Positions 15,890 through 25,145 are shown, counted from the first letter of the stretch. The stretch: DNA of 64,000 nt from Saccharopolyspora sp. SCSIO 74807 (GCF_037023755.1 NZ_CP146100.1:1552501-1616500), one strand, 5' to 3'. Notes: generated by a model from the sequence alone, not told the origin. Translations and numbers: made by a program.

Positions 15890-16594
15890 TTACGCTGCGG
15901 CGTCCGTGGGGGACGCTTCTGCCGTGATGTCGGTCAGCGCCGGGCGGTAGTAGTCGACGTCCTGGCCCTTCTTCGTCGTGAACTGCACGTGTTCAAGCCG
16001 CAACGTCATCCGCACCCGAGCACCGGACTCGGCGGCCTCGGCGACCGCGTTCTCCACCGCGTGCAACTCCTTGGTCAACGTCCATGAGCTGGTGCGGTAC
16101 AGGAAGAACCCCAGCCCTTCGTCCTCAGCCAGCCGTGCTTTCACGGTGATCTCCGGCTGCGGTCCGGTGCCTTTCTCAGCGTTGGCCTTGCGCACCGCAA
16201 ACTCCGGCGGGCACCCGCAGGGATTTCCTCGGTCCTCACCATCGACGAAGTACACCCCGTCGCAAGCATGGATGACGCCCTTGCGCCCCCACAGCACCAT
16301 GCGCGAGCGAAGCTCTTCCGGGGATTCCAGGATCAGATCGATACTCGCGGACTCCGACAGCACTTGCAGCTTGTTGGCTTTATCGGTATCCCACTCCTCG
16401 ACCTCGCCGCCGAACAGCTCCGCAATGCGCGCGGCCACATCAGGATCGTCGGACGTGAACCGCCAGAGACTCAACGACAGCGGCTTCGTCTTGGTCATCA
16501 TTCCACCGTGGATGTAACCCACGACGTCCTCGGCGAACCGAGTGCGCGGACTCGGCTTGGCCTCCGGATCAGTTTCCCAGATGCGCAGACTCAT
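15890..16594 (-). CDS. Gp3-like recombination directionality factor
   Basis: The product has 234 residues and starts at ATG 16594 behind GAGGGGG. It opens MSLRIWETDPEAKPSPRTRFAEDVVG and contains NPCGCPPEFAVRKANAEKG, PEITVKARLAEDEGLGFFLYRTSSWTL and LEHVQFTTKKGQDVDYYRP. This is the pattern of the family that includes the phiC31 Gp3 directionality factor, which converts a serine integrase from integration to excision. Its presence with a large serine integrase at 49689-51377 makes the pairing coherent. The two genes are about 33 kb apart in the prophage but about 17 kb apart across attP in the circular form. Confidence 0.75.
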   Translation of the reverse strand: MSLRIWETDPEAKPSPRTRFAEDVVGYIHGGMMTKTKPLSLSLWRFTSDDPDVAARIAELFGGEVEEWDTDKANKLQVLSESASIDLILESPEELRSRMVLWGRKGVIHACDGVYFVDGEDRGNPCGCPPEFAVRKANAEKGTGPQPEITVKARLAEDEGLGFFLYRTSSWTLTKELHAVENAVAEAAESGARVRMTLRLEHVQFTTKKGQDVDYYRPALTDITAEASPTDAAA

Positions 16595-16709
16595 AAAACC
16601 CCCTCGTGCGAAAGAAAAGACAACAGCAGCCACACAACGACCACAACAATGAACACTTCCACCGCAACACCGGAAGCGTCCGGCGAACGTTTCCTCCCCG
16701 CCACCGGGG

Positions 16710-17507
16710 TCAGCGCGTCGCCTTCCGGCGTTGTGACCCGGTCGACGCAGAGGATTCGTAATCAGGCTTGCCGATGACCGTCTTGGCCACCTCGTTGTTC
16801 CAATCAAAGATGCTGCGCAGATGCAGGAAATACGCCAAGACCTCTTCGTCCACGCGGACGGGAACGAGCCGCCAGCCTTCCGGACGCAGATGCAGCGCGG
16901 CACCAGCCTGAATGTCCGGCAACGAATGTGACTGACCATCCTGTTTGATGATGCGGTCAGCATGGGCGTAGGCACTGAGCTGCAACGCCACGTCTTCGTG
17001 CACCCCGCTACGGGTGGTCTTCACGTCGATGATCACCGTCTCGCCGTCGATGTCGCTAATCGCGTCGAACGACCCGGCATAGTCGTGCTCGTCGGACCAC
17101 ACGGCATCCTCGATGTGACGGTGTTCGGGCTGGTAGCGCTCGTGGAAGGCGTGAATGTGATCAAGGTAGGGACGCACGTCCGGGTGGACGTGACGGACGG
17201 TCTCGCCCCGAGCGACCCGCTCGAACAGGTCGTGCACTTCAGTCCCGACACCCGCGGCCGCCTTGGTGACGCGGCGGTGCGCACGCTTCATGTAGTCGAG
17301 CGCGCCGTCCCGATCCGTGAGCGCGAGATCCACGATGGACCCGAGATTTTCCAGCGCGTTCTCGGCGGTGAGCTTGGCCGCCCATGCGGTCAGGAACGGC
17401 TTGGGCAACATGCTGACCACGCTGGTCACCGAAGGAGCTTTCTTGTTGGTCTCCGGGTCCACGTAGAAGCGACTGCCGGAACGGTTGAGGGTCTGAACCC
17501 CTGTCAT
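16710..17507 (-). CDS. Cas4/RecB-like PD-(D/E)XK exonuclease
   Basis: The product has 265 residues. It shows GTEVHDLFERVA (conserved His helix), YAGSFDAISDIDGETVIIDVKTTR (D and D-x(n)-D-x-K active site) and EDVALQLSAYAHA (QLxxY motif). These place it with phage RecB/Cas4-like nucleases, which process DNA ends during replication or recombination. It lies in the early operon upstream of the directionality factor. The C-terminal tail is basic. Confidence 0.75.
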   Translation of the reverse strand: MTGVQTLNRSGSRFYVDPETNKKAPSVTSVVSMLPKPFLTAWAAKLTAENALENLGSIVDLALTDRDGALDYMKRAHRRVTKAAAGVGTEVHDLFERVARGETVRHVHPDVRPYLDHIHAFHERYQPEHRHIEDAVWSDEHDYAGSFDAISDIDGETVIIDVKTTRSGVHEDVALQLSAYAHADRIIKQDGQSHSLPDIQAGAALHLRPEGWRLVPVRVDEEVLAYFLHLRSIFDWNNEVAKTVIGKPDYESSASTGSQRRKATR

Positions 17508-17611
17508 CGATGCTCCTCAACTGGGCTGGTGTTGACACCGAGACAAGGGGTGCCGCACTGCGCAAGGTGGGCACGCCACCGCTCCAGTTCACTCGGATGG
17601 AGCAAACACAA

Positions 17612-17648
17612 GAGCGGCCCGCCTCTCACATGAAGAGACGGGCCGCTC
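17612..17648 (-). terminator. Terminator between gene 17660-18259 and the exonuclease
   Basis: GAGCGGCCCG (17612-17621) pairs with CGGGCCGCTC (17639-17648), with an inner CTCT/AGAG pair. It lies 11 bases beyond the stop at 17660. Confidence 0.7.
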
Positions 17649-17659
17649 CCATTCGGAAC

Positions 17660-18259
17660 CTAGAAGATTGATCCGATTTCGTCGCGCCTTTCGCGCACCA
17701 GGGTTTCCAGGCGGCTCAACTGCTCGATCACAGTCTCCCGCTCGGCCTCATCCGCGTCATCCAGCTTCGAAAGTTCGAGCTGTTCGACATCGCGGACAAG
17801 CTGGGAAATATTCTCCGACAAGCCTGATCGCCGAAATGCACGATCCCTTGATCGCCGATCATCGTACCGCCTCCGAGAGGCGATATGCGAAGGAGCAGAC
17901 CCGAATCCGTAGGATTCGCGGGTCTCCTCGCTGATATCGGGATCTTGAAACAATAGTTCACTGACCTTGTACTTGACTGCCGCCGGAACCGCTAGTGGAT
18001 CGCCAGGCGACCCGGCTTCCTTGCGAATCAGCCCAATAGCTTGAGTATATTCCCCAGATTTGCCACGCAGATCCATTTCCCCATCGCGCCGCCGACAGTT
18101 TTTCCGCAGCCACAACATGATGCTGGCCAGGTCGTCGGAATCTTTTTGCTTTTGCTCCGAGTTCGGCGCGTTATGGATATTGCGCAAATGCCGTGCCCCG
18201 GCGGCGACGCGACTGCGGAACTCACCGCTGAGGTCTTCAGCGGAATTCGGCATCCCCAC
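17660..18259 (-). CDS. Uncharacterised helical protein, 199 residues
   Basis: The start is taken at GTG 18259 (VGMPNSAEDL), which has AGGAG 7 bases before it. The product is charged and largely helical (LVRDVEQLELSKLDDADEAERETVIEQLSRLETLVRER). The centre is Arg-rich (ASRRRYDDRRSRDRAF). Base composition is AT-richer than flanking genes, suggesting separate origin. No family is recognised; a position after the lysis module suggests cargo. Confidence 0.5.
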   Translation of the reverse strand: MGMPNSAEDLSGEFRSRVAAGARHLRNIHNAPNSEQKQKDSDDLASIMLWLRKNCRRRDGEMDLRGKSGEYTQAIGLIRKEAGSPGDPLAVPAAVKYKVSELLFQDPDISEETRESYGFGSAPSHIASRRRYDDRRSRDRAFRRSGLSENISQLVRDVEQLELSKLDDADEAERETVIEQLSRLETLVRERRDEIGSIF

Positions 18260-18372
18260 AGTCGTTCTCCTCACCTACGGTCTCATCACGAGCTGGTGAC
18301 AAGCCTAGCGAGAATTAATCCGTGGGACAAACACGGGGCGACGCCAGTCCCCGCGCCGACCAGCCGAAACGC

Positions 18373-19404
18373 TCAAAGAAGCAGGCTTCGGGCGTCCGCC
18401 GGGGTGGCGCTTCCCGAACACGCCAGCGCGCGGTCCAGTTCCCGCCGCAGCCGTGTCAACGTCATGATCACGCCCAGTTCGCCATACGCAGCGAGGGCGT
18501 AGGCGACATGCCGGCCCACCAACACCCCGGAGGCGCCCAAGGCCAACGCACGCAGCACATCCGTGCCGGTCACGATGCCGGAATCGACCATCACGCCCGC
18601 ATCGACGGGCGACTCTGCGACCGCATCGACGACGGCGGGCAGAACATCGGCGGTGGCGGGTGCTGCATCGGATTGCCGACCACCGTGGTTGCTCACGATG
18701 ACGCCACATGCTCCGGCACGAAGGGCACGTTCGGCCTGGCTCGGCCGCAACACTCCCTTGATCCATACCGGCAGGCTGGTCTGCTCAACCAGTGCCGTGA
18801 TCTCCTCCATCGTTAAGGCGGGGTCGATGTCCGCGTCTCCCTCGACGAAGTGCCCTTTCGGAGCCCGCTGCTCGCAGTCGGCAGAGCTTTCGCGAGCCGA
18901 TCCGTGGCGGACCGGGGTGTCGATGGTGAGCACAAGGGCGCGGCAGCCGGCAGCTTCCGCCCGGCGGACCAGGTCGCGCTGGTGGTGCTTGTCGCGCAGT
19001 GCGTAGAGCTGGAACACCAGAGCTGCCCCGGTAACAGCGATGTCCTCAACAGGGCTACTGGCCATTGTGGACACGACCATGGGAATCCCGGCCACGGCGC
19101 AGGCCCGAGCAACTTCGAGATCTCCGTCCGGATAGACGGCACCGAGGCTGCCCATCGGGGCGACGGCCATCGGCGCGGAGGAGTCGATCCCGAACACCCG
19201 CGACCGCAGATCGCGCCGTGCCACATCCGCGGGAAGTTGGTGAGCGAGGCGCACCGCGTCCCAGCGATGGCGGTTGAGGCCCTTGGTGGTTTCCCGGCTT
19301 CCCGCAGCACCGGCCACAAACGCGAAGACCGGCGAACTCAACACCGCACGCGCCGCGTACTCCTCCATCTCCGGTGTCAGGGGGCGATTCGGTGTCACTG
19401 TCAC
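18373..19404 (-). CDS. FMN-dependent alpha-hydroxyacid dehydrogenase/oxidase (phage cargo)
   Basis: The product has 343 residues. It has the family barrel motifs in order: APMGSLGAVYPDGDLEVARACA, STMASSPVEDIA, FQLYALRD, AGCRALVLTIDTP, LPVWIKGVL (active Lys), and SNHGGRQSD (catalytic His and Arg), ending with DSGIVTGTDVLRALALGASGVLVGR (FMN phosphate). It would oxidise a 2-hydroxyacid such as lactate; substrate is not predictable. Its GTG overlaps the endolysin stop as GTGA, so it is translated with the lysis gene. Metabolic enzymes of this type are unusual in phages. Confidence 0.88.
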   Translation of the reverse strand: MTVTPNRPLTPEMEEYAARAVLSSPVFAFVAGAAGSRETTKGLNRHRWDAVRLAHQLPADVARRDLRSRVFGIDSSAPMAVAPMGSLGAVYPDGDLEVARACAVAGIPMVVSTMASSPVEDIAVTGAALVFQLYALRDKHHQRDLVRRAEAAGCRALVLTIDTPVRHGSARESSADCEQRAPKGHFVEGDADIDPALTMEEITALVEQTSLPVWIKGVLRPSQAERALRAGACGVIVSNHGGRQSDAAPATADVLPAVVDAVAESPVDAGVMVDSGIVTGTDVLRALALGASGVLVGRHVAYALAAYGELGVIMTLTRLRRELDRALACSGSATPADARSLLL

Positions 19405-20504
19405 TGCTGGGCCTCCTGCCGGTCGGGGACGAAGTAGGACATGCCAGCGCTGAGCACGAGCACGATGGAGGCGGCGACCGGTTCGGGCATCTGCACGCCG
19501 TAGAGGCTGGCGATCCAGACCGCCACGGTCCCCACCGCACCGGCCGCGCCACCGGCGGCCACGGTGCGGCCAGGCTTCCGCGACGGCTTCGGCGCCGGGG
19601 TGTCCGTCGGTGCCTGAGCAGCAGGAGGCGCTTCCGGCACCGGCTCGACCGGTGCGGGCTCGACCGGTGCTGGCTCGGGAGTCGGCTGGTTCTCCGGCAC
19701 TGGAGTCGGCAGCGGCACCGGTGGAACCGGTTGCGGCGGAGTCTCGCCGCCTGCGCCTACGACCTTGGCGGTGGTGTCCATGATCGCGTCGCGCAGGTTC
19801 GTCCGGTTCTTATCGCCAGGGATGCGCGAGGGCTCGGCGCCCGGCTTCAGGAAGACGTGGTGCAGTGCCGCAATCCGCTGATCGAGATCGTTGAACAGGC
19901 CCTGAACGGTCTTCGTCGTCCCGGCCCAGTCGGTGAATTCGTCGTTGAGGTTCATGTCGGTGTCTCCGCTCATGGCACGGGCAACATCGGCCCGGAACCG
20001 GTCCATGTCGACGTAGCCGGGGTCCCACTTGCCGGTCGTGCTGGTTTCCTTATGACCACGGGCCGCCTCAGCAGGACGCCCAAGGTGGCGCAGCAGTACC
20101 GCGTTGACCCGGACCGCGGCGTTGTACTGGGCTGAGTTCGGGGGATGAGTGCCGTCGTAGTCCCACTCCACGCCGAGGTAGAGGGTGTTGCCGTCGCCTG
20201 CCGGGTTCGGCCCGGACGCCTTCGCACGTCCGGCGTGGTTAGCCCGGCCTGCGGCGATGATGTGACTGGTGCCGTCCGCTCCGATCACGATGTGACACAG
20301 CGGGCCGTCCAGGTCGGAACGACCCTTGATGGTCAGCTGCACGCTCGGTGCCGGGTTGCGCTCGCTGGAGCTGCTGGCGGTGTGGTGGTTGAGCACGCCG
20401 ACCGGAGCCGGTGGCGTGCCGCGGACACCGCGCTGCGCCCAGCCAGGAGTAGCGGTCACCACCAGTCCGGCACTGCGGAGTACGCCGACGAGATCAAGAC
20501 TCAC
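19401..20504 (-). CDS. Endolysin: amidase fused to holin-like membrane tail
   Basis: The product has 367 residues and starts at GTG 20504. The N-terminal Amidase_2-type domain has LNHHTAS (zinc His), CHIVIGADGTSHIIAAGRANHAG and ARGHKETS plus KWDPGYVDM (second His and catalytic region). Residues about 245-300 are a Pro-rich linker (PTPEPAPVEPAPVEPVPE). The last 55 residues hold two hydrophobic helices (TVAAGGAAGAVGTVAVWIASL and EPVAASIVLVLSAGMSYFV), like small actinophage holins. No separate holin is seen nearby, so the lysis enzyme may carry its own membrane module. Confidence 0.82.
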   Translation of the reverse strand: MSLDLVGVLRSAGLVVTATPGWAQRGVRGTPPAPVGVLNHHTASSSSERNPAPSVQLTIKGRSDLDGPLCHIVIGADGTSHIIAAGRANHAGRAKASGPNPAGDGNTLYLGVEWDYDGTHPPNSAQYNAAVRVNAVLLRHLGRPAEAARGHKETSTTGKWDPGYVDMDRFRADVARAMSGDTDMNLNDEFTDWAGTTKTVQGLFNDLDQRIAALHHVFLKPGAEPSRIPGDKNRTNLRDAIMDTTAKVVGAGGETPPQPVPPVPLPTPVPENQPTPEPAPVEPAPVEPVPEAPPAAQAPTDTPAPKPSRKPGRTVAAGGAAGAVGTVAVWIASLYGVQMPEPVAASIVLVLSAGMSYFVPDRQEAQQ

Positions 20505-20659
20505 GACGAACCACCGCCGCTACTGGTGACGACGTCTCCGACGACGTCCGAAATCGGGCCGGAACCTCCGAGCCCGGACGAGCCGGTTCGGCGGGTCAAC
20601 TCTGCGATCTGGCGTTCCAGCCGGCGGATACGACGTGCGAGATCATCAGGTGGTGGCAT
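20501..20659 (-). CDS. Small phage protein before endolysin, 52 residues
   Basis: ATG 20659 begins PPPDDLARRIRRLERQIAEL, a short coiled coil; the tail is Gly/Ser-rich. Its stop overlaps the endolysin GTG. Small proteins of this shape often sit between minor tail and lysis genes. Confidence 0.55.
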   Translation of the reverse strand: MPPPDDLARRIRRLERQIAELTRRTGSSGLGGSGPISDVVGDVVTSSGGGSS

Positions 20660-20677
20660 GACTGTGTTCTCCTGGCA

Positions 20678-21805
20678 TCACGGGACGGGTTGGAGATCGA
20701 TCCGGAGTTCGGTCGGAGAGCTGTCGGCGAACGACACGACACGGCGTCGGTAGTGCGCCGCCGGCACCCACGGGTGCCCGTCCACCGCGATCAACGGCGC
20801 ATCGCCCAAAGACCAGGTGCCCAGCGCCGCCGAAACCTCGCTGCCACGGCGTCCGGTGGCGATGCGCAAGGTGGTCTCCCACCTGCTGGCCGGTCGACGC
20901 TGCGATTCCAGGGCTGCACGGGCGTACGAGTCCAATAGATCTTGGCGCTGTTCGGCGGCGTGGGTGGTGTCGACCAGATCGATGCCGGGCACACCGGCCG
21001 CGGGCAGGGCGGGATCTTCCGCGACACCGGTCAGCAGGGTGCGCCCCTCTCCGGCGCCTTTGACCCACACCCGGCTTGCCGGGGTCGTCGCCCCGTCCAC
21101 ATCGGTGTCGATGGGGCCGACCACCGAGCCGTAGTCCCACACCTCGGGCGTCTTCTGATCACCCAGCAAGGGGCCACCGATCTCCAAGCGCCACCGGATC
21201 TTGCGCCCACCGTCGACAAACTCGGGCGCGAAATCGACTTCCGGACCGTCATCGCGCTCCGCGAGATCGGTCATGCGATCCCAGACCGTCGCCAGGTCGT
21301 AGCCGTAGTACGTGATGCTTTCCGGGCCTGGCTCGGCGTCGGGGATGGTGATGGGGAGTTGGTAGCCGCGCTGGGCAAGGTTGGCGCGCACCAGCTCGGC
21401 GACCAGCCCCCGCACCGACAGGTCGCGCAGGATCAGGTCCTCGCTGGGATCGGTGATGGCGGTGTGTCCGTGCGGGTTTCGCAGGATGCGCTTGTCGAAC
21501 AGGCTCGACACGTTCGACCCGGACACGCTGAGCTTGCGTTCCTCGTCAGAGAACTGCCATGTCCACACTGGACCGGCCTGGCAGATGTGGTCGCCGTAGG
21601 CCACGATCCACGAGTAGCGACCGGTTTCGGTGAACTCGTGCAGGTCGGCGGCCGTGTTGGCACCGGTGCCGAGGAAGACATCGACGCTGTAGCTACCGGG
21701 GTCACTGATACGGCGCTCGAAGCGCGGGACGTCGGAAGCTCGAATATCGCCGACGATCTCCCCCGTTGTCGTCCGGGCGACGAGCACACGCCATTCGTCA
21801 GCCAC
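20678..21805 (-). CDS. Minor tail protein, Gp37-like
   Basis: The product has 375 residues. It opens EWRVLVARTTTGEIVGDI and has SYSVDVFLGT, SWIVAYGDHICQAGPVWTW and DLATVWDRMTDLAERDDGPEVDF, a strand-rich layout typical of the siphovirus ReqiPepy6 Gp37-like baseplate proteins of actinophages. It starts 8 bases after the end of the interrupted minor tail gene. Function: part of the tail tip. Confidence 0.72.
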   Translation of the reverse strand: MADEWRVLVARTTTGEIVGDIRASDVPRFERRISDPGSYSVDVFLGTGANTAADLHEFTETGRYSWIVAYGDHICQAGPVWTWQFSDEERKLSVSGSNVSSLFDKRILRNPHGHTAITDPSEDLILRDLSVRGLVAELVRANLAQRGYQLPITIPDAEPGPESITYYGYDLATVWDRMTDLAERDDGPEVDFAPEFVDGGRKIRWRLEIGGPLLGDQKTPEVWDYGSVVGPIDTDVDGATTPASRVWVKGAGEGRTLLTGVAEDPALPAAGVPGIDLVDTTHAAEQRQDLLDSYARAALESQRRPASRWETTLRIATGRRGSEVSAALGTWSLGDAPLIAVDGHPWVPAAHYRRRVVSFADSSPTELRIDLQPVP

Positions 21806-22230
21806 GGCTGCCCTTAGACCCGACGCGGGAGCGGCCAGACCTCGACGGACAACGTGTTGTCGCCGACGTCATCACCTCGATAGGCCACGCCGAACTCGGG
21901 GTTATCAGTACGGATGACCTGAACAGTGAGGAAGACCTGGATTTCGCCGACGAACGGCCCGAATCGCAGCGGCGGCACGCCATATACCTGTCGAGTGTCG
22001 GAGTCGGCGTTGCCGGTCTCGCCGCCGTCCCAGTTCACCGCCGGGCCGGTGTTCGGGTCGTGCACCTTGATGTGGACGTCGACGGCGGTGTTGGGGCTCT
22101 GCTGCGCGACGACGCGGCCGGTGGGAAAGATCGTGTAAGGCACACCGGGATCGGGGATCGTCACGCTGCATACCTCGCGCAGCGCTCCCCCTCCGCGCAG
22201 CCACAGCCAATCGCCGCTGCCGGGGCTAGC

Positions 22231-23341
22231 TGTTGCGGGTCGTGACGTTGGTGTCGGCTGGCGGGGTCTGAGGAGGGGGACGGGTCTTTCGGCGGCAGGA
22301 TGAGAAGTGCGACCAACTCGTCCGCCGGACAGAAAGACCCGTCCATGCATCACCGTAATGCCCCACTGTCTGTCGAGGGCCGCCGTCGGCTCGTGCAGCG
22401 GTGCCAGACCCGCCCGATCGCCCACGTCGCCGCCGAGATGGGCCTCTCCCGCCAATGCGCCAGCAAGTGGGTCAACCGCTGGCGCCGCCACGGCGAGGCA
22501 GGGCTGCTCGATCGCCCGAGCGTTCCGCACCACCAGCCCACCGCCACACCTGCCGAGGCCATCACCCGGATCGAGCAGCTGCGCCGGCAGCGGAAGTATT
22601 CAGCGCGCCGGATCGCCACCGAACTTTCCGCCGAGGGTGTGATGATCTCGGTGCGGACCGTTGGTCGGCAGCTGCTGCATCTCGGGCTGAACCGGCGCAG
22701 GTTCCTCGACCCCACCGGCGCCGGCAACCGCCAGCCGCGGCGGATCCTCGCTCGCTGGCCAGGGCACATGGTCCACCTGGACGTGAAAAAGACCGGCGAG
22801 ATCCCCGACGGTGGTGGCTGGCGCGTCCACGGCAAAGGCAGCGACCAGGACAAACGGGTTGCCTGCGGCAAGACCCGCGGCGAGCGGGCCCGCTACATCT
22901 ACCTGCACTCCGCGATCGACGGCTACTCCCGCCTGGCCTACACCGAAGCTCTCCCCGATGAGAAGGCTCGGACCGCGATCGGATTCGTCCACCGCGCCCG
23001 CGCGTTCTTCGCCCGTCACGGCATCGCCCACATTCATCGCCTGGTCACCGACAACGGCGCCTGCTACCGCGCGAAGGACTTCGCCGTCGTCCTGCGCGGA
23101 GCCCGCCACCAGCGGATCACGCCCTACACCCCACGCCACAACGGGAAAGTCGAACGCTACAACCGAATCCTGGCCGAAGAATTCCTCTACGCCCGCGTCT
23201 GGACCAGCGAACACCACCGCACCGCGGCTCTGGCGGTCTGGAACGTGCACTACAACTACCATCGGCCACACACTGCCGCCGGAGATCAGCCACCAGCATC
23301 CCGGCTCTCCACCGGCGTCACCAACGTCATGGCCTCATACA
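22231..23341 (+). mobile_element. IS481-family insertion sequence
   Basis: The element is 1111 bp long. Its ends are imperfect inverted repeats: TGT, GG, TGACGTTGGTG and CG positions match between the left end (22231 onward) and the complement of the right end (to 23341). It is flanked by GCTAGC direct repeats at 22225-22230 and 23342-23347, matching the NCTAGN target known for IS481. It carries one transposase gene. The clean target duplication and intact gene point to recent insertion. Confidence 0.92.
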
Positions 23342-23346
23342 GCTAG
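22345..23346 (+). CDS. IS481-family transposase
   Basis: The product has 333 residues. An N-terminal helix-turn-helix (HVAAEMGLSRQCASKWVNRWRRHGEAGL) precedes a DDE integrase core: HLDVKKTG (first D), RLVTDNGACY (second D) and HNGKVERYNRILAEEF (E). The catalytic triad is intact, so the protein may be active. The stop codon TAG (23344-23346) lies in the flanking target repeat, outside the element itself; the CTAG target supplies it. Confidence 0.93.
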   Translation: MHHRNAPLSVEGRRRLVQRCQTRPIAHVAAEMGLSRQCASKWVNRWRRHGEAGLLDRPSVPHHQPTATPAEAITRIEQLRRQRKYSARRIATELSAEGVMISVRTVGRQLLHLGLNRRRFLDPTGAGNRQPRRILARWPGHMVHLDVKKTGEIPDGGGWRVHGKGSDQDKRVACGKTRGERARYIYLHSAIDGYSRLAYTEALPDEKARTAIGFVHRARAFFARHGIAHIHRLVTDNGACYRAKDFAVVLRGARHQRITPYTPRHNGKVERYNRILAEEFLYARVWTSEHHRTAALAVWNVHYNYHRPHTAAGDQPPASRLSTGVTNVMASYS

Positions 23347-24143
23347 CTGTGTGCGTGGCCGCGTTGTGAACTCCGTGCCAGCCGTGGACCGTTCTGTCCT
23401 CACCTCCGCCATGCCAGACCTGGGCAGCGAAGACGGAACCGGTGACCCATCGTTGTTCGCCAGGGTGGGCACCAGGTTGCCGGAACACCGGTGATTCTGG
23501 GCGAGCGTCCTGCCCGTGCAGTATCCGAACACCGCCGCGGGTAGCCAATCCCGGCCCTCGTAGGTCGGTGATGTGCTCGGCGGTGATCTGGGTCGTGTCG
23601 GCCGGGACGCGGACCTTGGCGAGCGGAATCCACCCGATGCCGTCCGGCTCTGGTGCCGCCGGCATCGTCGGCGAAGGGTCACCGCTCCACACCTCGATGC
23701 AGAAATGCCGACGTCCCTGTGATGGCAGCAAGGACTCGCTGAGGTCGTCGTAGACGCGAGCAACCACGAGATCGATGCGGTTCATGTACCGGCTGGCCGG
23801 CTCCAGGTGCAGGCGCGCGGTGGTGTTGAGAGTGCAGATGTACGGCCCGTCCTCGGTCGTGATCACGCAACTGCCGCATTCGACGGTGAGACTCATCGAC
23901 TGCGCGGCCTGCACCCGAAGGCCGGTGTGGCACGAGCCGTCGAACCCCTCGGAATCACCCGAGACCATCACGCCGGGACGCACGTCGATGGGTTTGTGCG
24001 GTTCCGGGGCCAGCAGCGCGGAGAAAGCCATGCGCGCGTCGCGCAGACCGATCTGTCCTTCGACGGCCCACGGATCAACATCCGAGGTCACGTACATGCT
24101 GACGGTGGACATAAGGAAACTCCCTGAGAAGTAGAAGCGGGCG

Positions 24144-25052
24144 TCAGAACCAGGCGTGCCGCCAGGCCGCCTCGACACGGCCTTCGGCACCAGCGGGGCC
24201 GTCGTGACTGAGCCGGACGTGTAGCCGTCCGGGTTCTCGGTCAAAGCTCGCCGCGGGGACGACAAACTCCCCGAACTGCGCGGGAAAGATCCGCCCCCGG
24301 ACAGGAGTGCGGCCGTCAAGCAACGCGGTCGGCACCGCGGGGTCAATCACGAGCGACTGGCCGTCCCGCAGCGTGGCTTCGTATGCCAACACCGCCCTGC
24401 TGCCGCCAGCATCAACGGTCAGCCGAGGCCAATGCAGCGGCCCGTGCAGGGTGTAAAGCGGCGCAGTCGGCGCGGTGCCCTCGTTGGAGAACACCATCGC
24501 GCCCGAACTCGCACCCGAGCCGAAGTGCAGGCCGTGCTCGAAGTCGAGACCGCTGCCGAACTTCAACCCGCCCGCGCCCTGCGACGGCAGCCCGGTCGAG
24601 GTGCGGTACCACGCCGACGAGTAGCGGCGCGGGTCCGGCGCCACAACTTGAAGCGACCACTCGAACCCCAGCGCTGCGGTCTCGGTCGGCTTGGTCAAAA
24701 TCTGGTCATCGAGGTAGACATCGCAGCTCTGGGCACCGATCTCCGAGTGGCAGGTCAACGTCACCGGCGTTGTCGGGTCACTGAGCAGACCGGTCAGCGC
24801 CGCCGAGGCACGGCGCAACGCCGCCGCGGTGGGCGCGAATGCCTGGCCCTCCAACGTGATCGTGCGCTCGGTCTTCCAACCTGGCGTGCGGAACGCACCA
24901 TGAGTGCTCAACTGAGGGTTCAGCTCCGCGTTGGTCGCCGGCGAAGCCCAGAAACCTTCCTCGCTGGTCAAGATCCAGTGCACACCGTTGTGATCTGGAC
25001 GTTCAGGATCGAGCACCACAGGGCCGAGGCTCCAGATTGGGGAGCCGTCCAC
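24144..25052 (-). CDS. Distal tail/minor tail protein
   Basis: The product has 302 residues and starts at GTG 25052 behind AAAGGAC. It has the phage distal tail pattern: RTITLEGQAFAPTAAALRRASAALTGLLSDPTTPVTLTCHSE, then FEWSLQVVAPDPRRYS in the middle. It comes after the tape measure gene in the operon, the standard position. A cargo gene (25146-26060) on the opposite strand separates the two. Confidence 0.7.
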   Translation of the reverse strand: MDGSPIWSLGPVVLDPERPDHNGVHWILTSEEGFWASPATNAELNPQLSTHGAFRTPGWKTERTITLEGQAFAPTAAALRRASAALTGLLSDPTTPVTLTCHSEIGAQSCDVYLDDQILTKPTETAALGFEWSLQVVAPDPRRYSSAWYRTSTGLPSQGAGGLKFGSGLDFEHGLHFGSGASSGAMVFSNEGTAPTAPLYTLHGPLHWPRLTVDAGGSRAVLAYEATLRDGQSLVIDPAVPTALLDGRTPVRGRIFPAQFGEFVVPAASFDREPGRLHVRLSHDGPAGAEGRVEAAWRHAWF

Positions 25053-25145
25053 AGAGATGTCCTTTCATAGGGGCAAACTGGGTACGCTGCCTAGAATCCA
25101 GCGGTCGGAGACAAGCGGTTTTCCAGCAAGGGGTACGCTCGGCAA

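Larger units (their letters stand above)
21814..24112 (-). pseudogene. Minor tail protein gene interrupted by IS481-family element
   Basis: The gene starts at ATG 24112 (MSTVSMYVTSDVDPWAVEG) behind GGGAG. It reads in frame to ...NAATHTAS at 23342, meets the IS, and resumes at 22224 with PGSGDWLWLRGGG to the stop at 21814. Removing the IS and one GCTAGC copy restores 393 codons in frame. The 5' part has a baseplate-like segment (RYMNRIDLVVARVYDD) seen in actinophage minor tail proteins. With the IS present the 5' part gains only CMRP before a stop. The virion tail tip is therefore probably defective. Confidence 0.9.
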
